This document shows positions 57,701 to 64,000 of a stretch of DNA of 64,000 nt, one piece after another. The stretch spans positions 39,846,587-39,910,586 of the forward strand of contig CM073591.1 in the NCBI GenBank assembly GCA_037074705.1. The letters run 5' to 3'. The stretch is from Zhengitettix transpicula. Lineage: Eukaryota; Arthropoda; Insecta; Orthoptera; Tetrigidae. The notes beneath the pieces were generated by a model, which saw only the letters and a program-made list of their open reading frames with translations, was not told where the DNA came from and searched no databases. The stretch's first letter is position 1, and each line of letters begins with the position of its first letter. A program made the position numbers and the translations under genes.

Positions 57701-60700
57701 CACAATTGTTCTACCTTCTTTCCACAATGTTCGCGAACGGAAGTAGTTTCTTCACTATTCCTTCTGACTCAATATTTTCACTTGGTCAATTCAGCAATGA
57801 ATCAGTTCCGCTCGCGTTATGGACTTGCTAACTGTATTGTATACATCTACTGTAGACTGTTCCACTTAAAACCTCTGGGTATCACGCACACCCGTAATAA
57901 GTGGTAATGATTTAACAGGTCATAAAAGGTGTTACACATTGTAATATTTAACTTACTGAGCGTATGATTGAATCAAAAGGATTTAATTAATTTAATATAA
58001 CAATTTAATGGCAAAAACAACATTATAAATTCAAAAAAAGGACAAACAATAAAATAATTATCAACTACGACTATTTATCTCGGGGTTCTTACGAACTACG
58101 TTGGGATGAACCGCAACGTGGCAAATTGAACTGAATTTTATTGAATAAACCTGAGGACACTGGCATTATGATACTTGGAAATAAAAACATAATATTCACG
58201 ATACCGTGATGGCGGTGTTGTCCAGTGATGTGCGATCTAGGCTGCTCTACGGTGGTGGTGGACGGCGTCGCTGACTTGTGCTGGTCGGCGTCGGACAGAT
58301 GGTGCGCCCTCTCAAAACTTTGCGCTCCATCGTTTACTGCTCGAGTCGTGAGTTAGACCCAACAACCCTTGACTGTGGCTGGTCACCAACTGCCATATTA
58401 TTCTCTATCCTTCTCCAATTCGCCTCTCGAAATCCCCAAGTTCCTCCTCCAGATTTTTTCAATTTTGTATGCCCGTCTGTGAACCAGATGCTTCTGGAAC
58501 TCAATTGGTTAGGCCTAATAATGTTGGCATTCACTTGTAGCTGTCATGCATCCCTTAAGGCCGTTGTCAGCGAGTCCATTGTATGATTTTTCCTTTGTCC
58601 CAAAAGGGACGCAGGCCACCTTTGAGACCACCCAGCTGACCAAACAACGACTTACCCGTCCAAATAACTCGTTCCGTTCTTCGCTGTAAACCAATCGATT
58701 TCCGAAAAAACAGTCGATAGGTGTTATTCCTTCCGCGAGTAGAAGCGGATCACAGCACGTGGTTCGCACATGGTGGGATTCCTTACCGACATCTTTCACG
58801 CAACTGGACACTACAACGTGAGTTTACGTACTGTCGTTCCTGCGATGCTCGTTCTGTCAGGAGATGCCCCTCTACCATTCAGTGTTGCCAACCCTCCAAA
58901 AATAAGAAACCACAGCCCGTTATGGTCTCGGTACACTTACTTTCTGAAGATGCCTCGTATCTGGACAGGGCCACTTGGTTTCGGTGGAACCAGGGCCTTC
59001 CTGGGGCTGTGATATTATCACTGCAACAAGCCAAGTGCCTGCTTGAAGACTGTGTGGCTGACCGTGTGTTTCTGTCCTGTTGCAGACGTGTGCCAAGACG
59101 CACCGCTCGTTCACGTTCGAGGAGACGCGCGAGACGTCGCGGCGTGTGGCGTGGGCGCTCTTGTCCGAGCTGGGGCTGCGGAAGGGCGACGTCGTGGGCA
59201 TCGTCATGCCAAACATGCCCGAGTTCGTCATGACTCTGAGCGGCGCCATCGAGGCGGGCCTCGTCGTCACCTTCGCCAACCCACTCTATACTGAGGGTAA
59301 GGACCCTCGACGATTCACGTCCATCTTAAATTGTTTCACTAACCTGGCACTAGCATTTAAAAAATATATAAAAGTAAAAAAGGATGTATCAATTACTTTT
59401 TTTGGATAATTAAATCTGATATTTTATTGATTGAAATCATTAGATTAAATGAAGAGGATAATAAATCGATTAATAAAGAGCCAAATAAGAGACAAAAATA
59501 AGTGTTGAATAAATACTTCACAGCATTTCTGTAATCCTTGCTGCTTTCGTCAGGTGATTCAAAAAATGCAAGGGACACCGCACGTACCAGGTAGCGAACT
59601 CCGAAGGAAAGGTATGCTTTTGAGTTCGTCTCTTCGTTTGTGAAGTGTGTCGTTTTTACGGCTCTTGCATTTTTTAATCACCTGACGAAAGCAGCAAGGA
59701 TTTCAGAACCGTAGTGTGGTATTTATTTAGCACTTATTTTTGTCGGTTATTCGGCTACTTATTTACTCAATTAGTATATTCTGAATGTTTTATATTTTAT
59801 AATGTTAAATGAAGAGGAGTTAAAATAATAAAAAACTTATTGTTACACCCAAAATTTATTTACGCTTCAGGAAACTACATGACGCTATACATTGACTAAG
59901 TAAAGAAATTGTTCTCAGCCATTCTATAAAAATTATTTGTATTAAGCCGTTCTTTTAAAATAAAAATTAATTATAATAAACATAATTTAGACATCTAAGA
60001 TAGGGGCTTATTAGTCCTATATAATGGAAACTAGAGGATCATACAATAAGTGTAAGCGTAATTAGGGCCTCGTCATAGAGCACAACCTATCGCAGATAAT
60101 TCAAAAAGGAATCACGATTAAACATATTTAATTGGAAGTAATTGAATAAGTTTACAGACAAGGAAAATTGGTATGAATATTAGAATACCGAGGTTCCTCT
60201 CCTCTACCAGTCCCGGTCTTAGGTAGACATCCCTTGACTAACGTTCGACTCACCAACATCGAATTTTAAATGTTTGAATTTAAGCTTTTAATGAATATAA
60301 GGCTGTAAGAGACTAATATCTATAATCGAGAACTCGAGTTCTTCCAGCGCACATGTCAGGGTTTTTAAAATTTTGCCCGACTTCTGTCATTTTCCCGTTA
60401 TTGCATATTTGGCGGTGATGGGGGGGGGGGTCAATATTAATCACAGTTCTTTACATTTGAGCGTTTTTTCACCCTCTTCGAATTTCGATTTGGGATAATT
60501 CCATGTCTCGTTCTCTCGGTTCAAGACAATTTTCTGCGGCCAGGGTGTTTTCCCTATTCTGCGTATATCCTTCTCTCCAATCGGTCTGTGGATCGCGCGG
60601 CTTAGTGGAAGTTATTGCTTCCTTTGTTGGCCCCGACTATAATTGACTGCTAGAGAAGCTCTCGACAAGTATGAGATAAACCCATTCGTTATAAGATTGT

Positions 60701-62012
60701 TGATTGCAGAGGAGGTTGCCCGACAATTCTGCGATAGCGGGGTGAAAGTTTGCGTGACCGTGGCTTCGTTGCAACCCATGCTTGAGGGGGTAGCGCGCCG
60801 ACTGCCCGACTACCGTGCCACACTGCTGGTCCGCGAGGGAGAAGGCGAGTCTCAGGAGAGCGCCCCCGGCACGTTGGATTGGCGCCGCCTCGTGGACGAC
60901 GCCCGAGAGACGCCTTTACCCGAGATCCTGCCCGGAGAAGTGGCGGCGCTTCCCTATTCCAGCGGCACCACGGGGCTGCCCAAGGGCGTCATGCTCTCAC
61001 ACAGGAACCTCGTCGCCAATCTGGCCGCCATCGGCAGATACCCTCTCCTCGACCACATACCCACCACCGGTAAGTCACAATGACATTATAGCATTAGATT
61101 TTATTGATTTGTTCGTTTCTTATTCCATACGTCCTTGTGGGATGTGGAATACGTCAATTACATTACCCCCGGGAAGTCGAGGAAATGATGGAAGAAGTTC
61201 AATTTGCATATAAGAGAACCAATGATATGAAGCTTTGGTCTTGTGCTTAGTAATATAAAACCTGTAGGTTCACATTTGAATACATTTATATATTATAAAT
61301 GCTCTTGGGTGCTGGTGCTTGGACTTTTTCAGATGAGTTTGAATCTGTTCTGCAGTCCTTACAATGCATAATACTCTTATTTATAGATTTCTACACAATG
61401 TGTATCACTGATCACTCAAGAAAGCTACTGACAAACAACTATGTATTGCATCAGCCTGAAAATTTTAACAAAATTGTAACTAACTAAGGATCATGGTTCT
61501 TAACAAAATTTAAAGTGTATGTGTGTGTGTGTGTGAAAGAGAGAGGATAGAGAGATAGATCTAGAGACAGAGTGTTGGGGGAGGGGGGGGGGCGGAGAAT
61601 TGTTCGCAGCTTCTATGAGTACAAAGTTACTGAACAAAAATAAAAATATGATGGAACCAGAGAGATGCTCTTATTAGGAAGAATAGTTTATTGACACTAT
61701 TATTTAACTTAAAACAAATTAAATAAAAAGTTATCATTGCAGAAAAGTTTCCATCTTGTCAAACCATCTTCAAGTAGAAAATGTTACTAAGATTATAGAT
61801 AATTTCTTAAAAGACCAAATAATTTAAATATCCTGATTCATTTTTATCACTTTATAGATTCCTACCAGGAAATTTCATTGAGTGTGTTGCCATTCTACCA
61901 CATCTATGGCTTCAATGGGATCCTCAACATGAACCTCACATTAGGTTTTCACAACCTGTCATTGCCCAAGTTCACACCTGAAGACTACATCGCAGCACTT
62001 GTCAAGTACAGA
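28935..62012 (+). CDS. Acyl-CoA synthetase, 4-coumarate-CoA ligase/luciferase-like, 5' part of gene
   Basis: Four exons join in one frame: 28,935-29,072, 59,086-59,296, 60,710-61,069 and 61,858-62,012, all with GT..AG borders. They give 288 residues of an expected 530-600. Enzymes of this ANL superfamily adenylate a carboxylic acid and pass it to CoA. Residues 1-15 (MARLVRMAVRGLSTL) are Arg-rich without acids and may be a mitochondrial presequence. SFTFEETR and the GDVVGIVMPNMPEF/FANPLYT segment follow in exon 2. The AMP-binding P-loop YSSGTTGLPKG (199-209) is in exon 3, and PFYHIYG (248-254) in exon 4. The C-terminal half is beyond the window. Intron 1 is 30,013 bp and loaded with transposons. 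The substrate is unknown; a peroxisomal C-terminal signal, if any, is not visible. Confidence 0.9.
29111..30716. other. Start of ligase intron 1
   Basis: Mostly unremarkable sequence. A family-A PLE tail remnant sits at 29,571-29,635 (+), from CCAGAAACGTTGTGTGGTAT through the T-rich stretch, without its 5' hammerhead half. Confidence 0.5.
30717..31050. mobile_element. Inverted pair of PLE terminal repeats, family B hammerhead cores
   Basis: Arms of about 130 bp at 30,717-30,850 (-) and 30,915-31,050 (+) mirror each other around a short centre. The plus core at 30,950-30,982 is CTGATGA, then a 5-bp stem II (GTCGC/GCGAT) closed by AAAATAA, then GAAACGTT. The minus core at 30,821-30,789 keeps CTGATGA and GAAACGTT but has a damaged stem II. 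After the cleavage position both read TAA instead of GTT, so helix I is lost. Confidence 0.65.
31083..31273. mobile_element. Inverted pair of PLE terminal repeats, family A hammerhead cores
   Basis: Two 76-bp arms, 31,083-31,158 (-) and 31,198-31,273 (+), are nearly perfect reverse complements separated by about 40 bp, so the unit could fold as one long hairpin. The plus core (31,183-31,214) has CTGAAGA and GAAACGTT. In the minus arm the CTG of the core is deleted. Confidence 0.7.
31835..32345 (-). repeat. LTR-like repeat of a second subfamily
   Basis: On the minus strand it ends in TTACTACA. AATTAGCGTCATCAACGTGTGGCA follows in pieces, the same CAACGTGTGGCA that follows the neighbouring LTR at 32,426. 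It shares the internal CTCAGGGTC(A/G)TTTACT-type block with that LTR. The outer boundary near 32,345 is approximate. Confidence 0.4.
32426..33353 (-). repeat. LTR-like dispersed repeat, copy 2
   Basis: Reverse-strand copy of 1-1,018. Read on the minus strand it runs from TGTAATGTCAATT to TTGTATATTACA, so the ends form the short inverted repeat TGTAAT/ATTACA typical of LTRs. No matching 5-bp duplication flanks it, which suggests internal sequence once continued beyond 32,426 rather than a clean solo LTR. The open frames at 32,761-33,240 are inside the repeat. Confidence 0.65.
33354..37000. other. Ligase intron 1, no feature recognised
   Basis: AT-rich sequence. No exons, RNA genes or repeats shared with the rest of the window were noticed over these 3.6 kb. 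Confidence 0.4.
37049..37450. mobile_element. Inverted pair of PLE-like terminal repeats, family C hammerhead core
   Basis: The left arm (37,049-37,200) mirrors the right arm (37,285-37,450) around a loop of about 85 bp. The plus-strand core at 37,369-37,390 is CTGAGGA, a minimal GG/CC stem II, then GAAACGTT, with helix I GAC/GTC intact. The left arm keeps CTGAGGA on the minus strand (near 37,115) but not GAAAC. Confidence 0.6.
37490..37552 (+). pseudogene. Degenerate tRNA-Ala-like sequence
   Basis: Resembles the 3' two-thirds of the tRNA-Ala at 18,649: GAGAGTCTGCTTTGCTAGC, then AGTCCTGGATTCAACTCCCA. The acceptor and D arms are not intact and the anticodon stem is broken, so it is not a functional tRNA. 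Confidence 0.5.
37560..38318. other. Ligase intron 1, no feature recognised
   Basis: A short tandem duplication (GTGGTCATACTACAACAAAA-like, near 38,129-38,163) is the only structure noticed. Confidence 0.4.
38320..38460 (+). repeat. Direct repeat, copy 1 (about 140 bp)
   Basis: GTTAGTCGGTATCATGACAG through GACGTTGACCTTGATTACAG recurs at 39,582-39,750 with few differences, about 1.26 kb downstream. Both are followed by a TA-rich run and then AAACAA(A/C)GACGA. Confidence 0.8.
38600..39370 (+). repeat. Probable dispersed element between the direct repeats
   Basis: The block begins near GGTGCCCGGCGTTGCTCGTG and ends with a (CATA)n run and TTTTTTATTATATAGAAGA. It contains two internal half-repeats (AAATATTTCTGCTTTATTT at about 38,893 and 39,059). 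The layout suggests a non-autonomous transposon, but I cannot name it. Confidence 0.35.
39582..39750 (+). repeat. Direct repeat, copy 2, ending in a (TA)n microsatellite
   Basis: Second copy of 38,320-38,460. It carries an expanded AATAAT run and about 25 TA units at roughly 39,697-39,745. Confidence 0.8.
39751..41235. other. Ligase intron 1, no feature recognised
   Basis: AT-rich, with no exon or repeat recognised. Confidence 0.4.
41240..41560 (-). mobile_element. Non-LTR retrotransposon C-terminal fragment
   Basis: The minus strand encodes NRELEQLMNNEDIV, IKSRRLAHVLHVLRM and then GRRKRGRPRTRWVDDIEKD. This is the well-known tail of endonuclease/reverse-transcriptase LINEs (IKxRRLxWLGHVxRM...RRRGRPRxRWxDDVE). 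Only the last hundred residues or so remain, as in a 5'-truncated copy. Confidence 0.8.
41688..42503. repeat. Foldback-type inverted repeat, about 0.8 kb
   Basis: The two halves are imperfect reverse complements over most of their length. The outer ends are AAGATAACTCTAG (left) and CTAGAGTTAACTT (right). Inside, GATAACGGCCTATA, CTCGATGTTTT and CGGCATAAGGAC all reappear inverted on the right. The centre lies near 42,055. A module containing AATTTGATATCGGCCGAGAT occurs once in the left arm and, inverted, twice in the right arm. No open frame is present. Confidence 0.75.
42510..42745 (+). mobile_element. PLE 3' fragment, 5'-truncated, family A
   Basis: Matches 54,620-54,880: CACATTAAATCAAACATCAC, CCTTCTGCTCTCCCATTGT, GCGTTTTCGTCGCTTTTGAG and CTCTAGGCTCTTCTT occur in the same order. 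The hammerhead region at 42,713-42,744 is degenerate (CTAATGA, then ATAAACGTT). It includes the last codons of the endonuclease domain plus the 3' untranslated tail. Confidence 0.75.
42746..45575. other. Ligase intron 1, no feature recognised
   Basis: AT-rich. Small open frames at 42,744-42,944 and 44,018-44,212 have no recognised domain. No shared repeats were noticed. Confidence 0.4.
45580..46053 (+). repeat. A-tailed dispersed repeat, copy 4
   Basis: Nearly full-length with a long A-rich tail (46,036-46,056). The head GCGAGGGATGTTCTCTCGCA is itself a small palindrome; its counterpart is seen in copy 2. Confidence 0.8.
46057..47315. other. Ligase intron 1, no feature recognised
   Basis: Purine-rich on the plus strand around 46,380-46,600. 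The 129-aa minus-strand frame at 46,721-47,110 shows no domain. Confidence 0.4.
47318..47822 (-). repeat. A-tailed dispersed repeat, copy 5
   Basis: Nearly full-length copy in reverse orientation, beginning on the plus strand with a T-run and AGAGTAACAGGCTGCATGAG. Confidence 0.8.
48279..48640 (-). repeat. A-tailed dispersed repeat, copy 6 (diverged)
   Basis: Recognisable by GACAGGCTGTATTATGG, AACTAGGGCCC, GCAGCATTCCCTTCTC and a GGCGTATGTCC block, with internal deletions. Confidence 0.65.
48641..49790. other. Ligase intron 1, no feature recognised
   Basis: No exon, RNA gene or repeat recognised. Confidence 0.4.
49795..49880 (+). mobile_element. PLE terminal-repeat fragment with family B hammerhead core
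   Basis: The core at 49,812-49,844 is CTGATAA (one change from CTGANGA), stem II GTCGC/GCGAT with loop AAATTAA, then GAAACGTT. Helix I is intact here as AAC/GTT, unlike the 30,950 copy. The following TTAATTTAATAAATTC and TCTGACTTAAAATTGGCT match 30,983-31,025. Confidence 0.65.
50325..50539 (+). mobile_element. tRNA-derived SINE, 5'-truncated, with 13-bp target duplication
   Basis: The SINE body (50,338-50,526) is flanked by perfect 13-bp repeats TACATAGAAGTTG at 50,325-50,337 and 50,527-50,539. It keeps the Pol III B box (GGTTCGAATCCCGG) but lacks the A box. It matches the fuller copy at 55,389-55,620: ATCACAGAGG, TGGTCGTCCTGG, CAGTCGTCTCGGTAA, CCAAGGAG. Confidence 0.85.
50568..50697 (-). 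repeat. A-tailed dispersed repeat, copy 7 (fragment)
   Basis: T-run followed by AGTGACAGGCTACAC, AATAGCATAGGAAGG, AACCCGGCAATCGCC and a GATGCTGGAAAA block; internally deleted. Confidence 0.6.
51685..52080 (+). mobile_element. Jockey-type LINE, C-terminal reverse transcriptase fragment
   Basis: The plus strand encodes WLLGRKSHLSLENKLLLYKT, then PIWTYGIELWGCASKSN and IIQRCQSKILRAIVNAP. A TAG follows where the family has Trp. Beyond the stop the frame continues with VIETAHQMSV and RRLKRKWPA. This is the 3' end of a jockey-family element distinct from the copy at 5,150. It is a dead, 5'-truncated insertion. Confidence 0.85.
52298..52475. mobile_element. PLE terminal repeats, family A, inverted pair with internal deletion
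   Basis: The left part (52,298-52,357) is on the minus strand and stops within the TCGTCAGGTGC motif. The right part (52,358-52,475) reads forward with core 52,362-52,393: CTGACAA, stem II GGGT/ATCCC, GAAACGTT. It ends in TTTTCAATCAGACG. The two halves are joined near the helix I region. Confidence 0.6.
52476..53067. other. Ligase intron 1, no feature recognised
   Basis: No exon or repeat recognised between two PLE copies. Confidence 0.4.
53160..54703 (+). pseudogene. PLE reverse transcriptase / GIY-YIG endonuclease pseudogene
   Basis: Reading in order: DKGSVTVALDRNEY (about 53,175), ISRAYALPKLHKP (about 53,370) and SSYIHNMF. GFPVGSPLSPF (about 53,755) and the catalytic YVDDIF (53,865-53,882) complete the reverse transcriptase. 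YKISCSNCNSCYIGKTKRSL (about 54,430) is the GIY-YIG-type endonuclease with its upstream Cys pair. A C-terminal CYDPLF ends at a stop at 54,701. The frame changes near 53,680, between 53,965 and 54,050, and near 54,180, and there are stops before 53,300. No full protein can be made. RT plus GIY-YIG in this order is diagnostic for PLEs. Confidence 0.88.
54846..54886 (+). ncRNA. Hammerhead ribozyme motif, family A (best-preserved)
   Basis: Helix I strand ACAC (54,846-54,849) pairs with GTGT (54,882-54,885). The core is CTGAAGA (54,850-54,856), stem II GGGA/TCCC with a 6-nt loop, then GAA followed by ACGT and U as the cleavage-site base (54,881). Stem III is only the palindrome ACGT, which fits the minimal type I hammerheads of PLEs that are thought to work as dimers. 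All invariant core bases are present. Unpaired A residues at the base of stem II may weaken it. Confidence 0.7.
55389..55620 (-). mobile_element. tRNA-derived SINE, full-length, with 11-bp target duplication
   Basis: Flanked by CTCAGAAATAA at 55,378-55,388 and 55,621-55,631. Read on the minus strand the head contains an A box (TGGTGTAGTGGCC) and, about 40 nt later, a B box (GGTTCGAATCG). The tRNA-unrelated body and a short AGAATAGAGAATAGAA tail follow. Total 232 bp. It is transcribed by Pol III if active and relies on a LINE for mobility; the partner LINE is not identified. Confidence 0.88.
55632..56730. other. Ligase intron 1, no gene recognised
   Basis: Contains overlapping open frames on both strands, notably 214 codons at 56,646-56,002 (-). 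It has no recognisable domain, no repeats elsewhere in the window and no splice context that I can support. Confidence 0.35.
56732..57132 (-). repeat. A-tailed dispersed repeat, copy 8 plus a nested second start
   Basis: A reverse-oriented copy runs to about 57,065. There the sequence jumps back to ACAGGCTACATGAGGGTAAT and repeats the tail end for about 70 bp. Confidence 0.75.
57133..57470 (+). repeat. A-tailed dispersed repeat, copy 9, head-to-head with copy 8
   Basis: Forward-oriented copy from GCCGAGGCACCTCGGCC to CCTGTCTACGCCTCTAAAAAAA, with an internal deletion. Together with copy 8 it forms a large imperfect palindrome. Confidence 0.75.
57480..57550 (-). mobile_element. PLE-like fragment with hammerhead-like core, family D copy 2
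   Basis: The minus-strand core 57,540-57,502 has CTATAAGA, then GACGAC/GTCGTC stem II, then GAAACGTC. Helix I is CGC/GCG. It matches 4,617-4,656 closely, including the downstream AATCGCTGTTGGCACC. Confidence 0.5.
57551..59085. other. End of ligase intron 1
   Basis: The stretch 57,940-58,150 resembles the LTR relics in layout (ATTTATCTCGGGGTTCTTA and CAACGTGGCAAATTG), but I cannot define ends. Otherwise no feature is recognised. Confidence 0.35.
59086..59296 (+). CDS. Acyl-CoA ligase exon 2
   Basis: Follows CCTGTTGCAG and ends at GAGG followed by GTAAGG (phase 1). The 70 codons are GC-rich. They encode SFTFEETRETSRRVAWALL, GLRKGDVVGIVMPNMPEF and VVTFANPLYTE, the conserved N-terminal part of the adenylate-forming domain. 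Confidence 0.92.
59466..59772. mobile_element. Inverted pair of PLE terminal repeats in ligase intron 2, family A
   Basis: The minus arm (59,573-59,466) has its core at 59,553-59,522, CTGACGA to GAAATGCT. The plus arm (59,661-59,772) has its core at 59,682-59,713, CTGACGA to GAACCGTA, with helix I CAC/GTG kept. Both cores carry changes in GAAACGTT and are probably inactive. Confidence 0.6.
59773..60709 (+). other. Rest of ligase intron 2
   Basis: Contains a run of 11 G near 60,420. No exon is recognised before the acceptor TGATTGCAG at 60,709. An open frame upstream of the acceptor (60,643-60,709) is continuous with exon 3 but not homologous. Confidence 0.5.
60710..61069 (+). CDS. Acyl-CoA ligase exon 3, AMP-binding motif
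   Basis: The frame runs from VARQFCDSGVKVCVTV to HIPTT, with the AMP-binding signature YSSGTTGLPKGVMLSHRN at about 60,952-61,005. The exon enters and leaves in phase 1 and the donor is GTAAGT. GC content is high. The linker between VREGEGE and LPEILPGEVAALPY has a typical family length. Confidence 0.95.
61070..61857 (+). other. Ligase intron 3
   Basis: Contains a (GT)n run at about 61,518-61,535 and a G-rich run near 61,576-61,592. No other feature is recognised. Confidence 0.5.
61858..62012 (+). CDS. Acyl-CoA ligase exon 4
   Basis: Opens after TTTATAG and closes at AGA followed by GTAAGT (phase 0). It encodes SLSVLPFYHIYGFNGILNMN and LPKFTPEDYIAALVKYR, the segment after the P-loop in this family. 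Unlike exons 1-3 it is AT-rich. Confidence 0.93.
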
Positions 62013-64000
62013 GTAAGTGAATGTCCCATATATAGTATTCGGTTACACTTGAAATGGAGATGGAAAGGCCAATTGCATGTCTTCATTATCCACTATAATT
62101 GACTTCATGAATATTTTCATTATGTGTTTGATAATCATTCCTAACAAGTATATTCACATAGTCTTCTGCTTTTGGAATCATATGATTATAATAATTGTTT
62201 TTTTGTTTTATATCATGCCCTTATGCATGATTGGTGAACACTGTTCTCTACTTTTCAATCTTCAAGTGCTTCCATGTTCTCATTATATTTAAATTACATT
62301 TATAATGGGTCATTTCTCAATGATCTAGTATTTTATTTCTTCAAAGCAGAGCAGAGCTTGCTAGAAAATTAAATCTGAACTAAGTCATGCAAAATCATAA
62401 GGCTTTGGGTAAGCTCATAAACTCCTTTTGCAAGAACCTACAGCCTTCTGCTGCTCAACCAGCTATGTCTCATGATACATATATTCCAATTCATTTTATG
62501 TAAATGAACTTTCCTTCATTCTTACCCTATTATTTAAGGTTTCTGCAAATTGTTCTATCAGTTGGTCAGTTGGGTGCAGCATGGTTATATATTTCCCAAT
62601 TATTCACTAGCCTCTAAGAAAAGGTAATGCTCATTCAAATTTCAGAATTACAGATTTCATTCATACTCATTTTTTTGTACATAAAATACTGAATGCATAT
62701 TTGGTTTTATATCATTCAGCCAGTGTTTGGCAGTTTCCAACAAATAGAAACATTGTTTTTATCATAATAAAATAAATTTAATAAAATACTTGAATAAGGT
62801 AAGAGAAAATAGTTGTGAGATGTCTTATAATGGATGAAAAAAATTTACTCATTTACCATTTAGCACATTTTGATTAAACCAACTAAACATTAGACTGAAA
62901 CTTACATTTAAAGTATCTAGAGTGCCATAGCTCACCAAGATCAACTACATGTCAGCAACAAATGTTAATAACACAATCATTTTGTAATTTAGGGCTATAC
63001 ACACCCTGAAATATGAATTTCCACACAGTTGTATCCCCATTTTAATGTCTGAAAATTTGATAATATTTCCATTTAGCATGTCTGCAATTAAAATCTCATG
63101 AGTTTTTGTGCATAGGTTCAAGCTCAGGGCCAAGTTATTTAATCTGTTAGTGTTCACATTACACAACATTAAAAAGAATTCGCATTAATTTATCTAATAA
63201 TAATAGTTTATTGCCAGTAAAACTGATACAGTCAGATAACATTGTCAAGGTTTAGGAACATAAATTAATCAAAATATTTACAAAGAGTATTTAAGAATAA
63301 CAAATAATAAACATATATTAACAGGGAGTTGTAATGTCATACCCACTTAAACTTAAAGACACCAAAATAAGGAGGATGTCAATAACTTTTAGTTTTGAGT
63401 GAGGGTACGGAAATATCAGACTGAATAGGATTAGGTCGAAGGAAAATCAAGTGCTGTCTCTTCTTCAGCATCAAGAGGAACAAATTTAGGAAAGGAAATA
63501 GGAAAGATGATATTGTAAGGATCATGGTATCTAAAGTACCATCCACAGACTTGAACAAATCAGCAAGTGCTAGGATGTTGAAGATAAAGTTTAATAAATA
63601 AAAATAAGAAAACTGTATTGAAGACCAGGAGCCTTTCACCAAGATGGCAGTGGCAAGTCTAACTCCTACAGTGGTTCATGAGATTTAGAAAGAGTCTCCC
63701 TTCCTAAGTGCAGAGCTACTTGCATGAAGGCAGGGAACCAATTAAAAGGTCCAGATTAGCCCATGAACTGTGGGGAGGCCCCTACAAAATTGTTAACACT
63801 GGGTTTCTACTTCTGCAGTGTAACCCATACAGGTTTAGAATTGTCGTGCTGTCATGTAATGTGATATTGTTTATTGCTCAAGCCTCATCCATTCCCAATT
63901 TGTTTACTTCCTACATACTACACAGATAAATTTTCAAGAATAAAATCTTATGTTTGAAAATAATAAAAATACAATAAAAACTGACTAAGACTACATAGGT
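62013..64000 (+). other. Start of ligase intron 4
   Basis: I looked for the next family segment (LVPPxxxFLxxHP) and found no exon candidate, so the gene resumes outside the window. The sequence is AT-rich with no repeat recognised. Confidence 0.5.

Noticed and set aside
60420..60430. G-run as a possible G-quadruplex
   Set aside because: A single short G-run without spaced partners; the runs near 28,873 and 61,576 are likewise weak evidence.
62013..64000. Further ligase exons before the window edge
   Set aside because: No segment resembling the next conserved block with flanking splice sites was found.

Overview
The window looks like nuclear DNA of an insect. It is AT-rich, with short exons bounded by GT..AG introns, long introns and very many decayed transposons. 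The mix of Penelope-like elements (PLEs) carrying hammerhead ribozymes, jockey-type LINE tails, mariner, LTR relics and a tRNA-derived SINE would fit a large polyneopteran genome (cockroach, termite or stick insect), but that placement is inference. I see no prokaryotic, phage or CRISPR features.

Layout. 1-1,018 is an LTR-like repeat cut by the window edge; a second copy lies at 32,426-33,353 on the other strand. 2,424-2,685 (-) holds the first two coding exons of a divergent protein phosphatase 1 (PP1) paralog. It lies head-to-head with a complete canonical PP1 catalytic subunit gene whose coding exons run from 6,257 to 12,009 (+), with an extra intron in the 3'UTR. 12,750-28,700 is mostly non-coding: a tRNA-Ala(CGC) at 18,649, a broken mariner at 22,858-24,168 inserted into an older gag-like relic, and copies of an A-tailed repeat of about 500 bp. 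28,935-62,012 (+) is the 5' part of an acyl-CoA synthetase (4-coumarate-CoA ligase/luciferase-like). Its first exon sits in a CpG-rich block and its second exon is 30 kb downstream. The gene continues past the right edge. The 30-kb first intron is packed with transposon debris: PLE copies, LTRs, a foldback element, LINE tails, the A-tailed repeat and a SINE.

How things fit together. PP1 is a Ser/Thr phosphatase and the ligase-like gene belongs to fatty-acid or phenylpropanoid-type CoA activation; nothing suggests they share a pathway. The paralog keeps exactly the exon sizes and intron phases of PP1 (52 and 132 coding nt), so it arose by DNA-level duplication rather than retroposition. The most structured non-coding signal is a set of hammerhead-ribozyme cores at the ends of PLE copies, in at least four sequence families with compensatory changes in helix I, several arranged as head-to-head inverted pairs.
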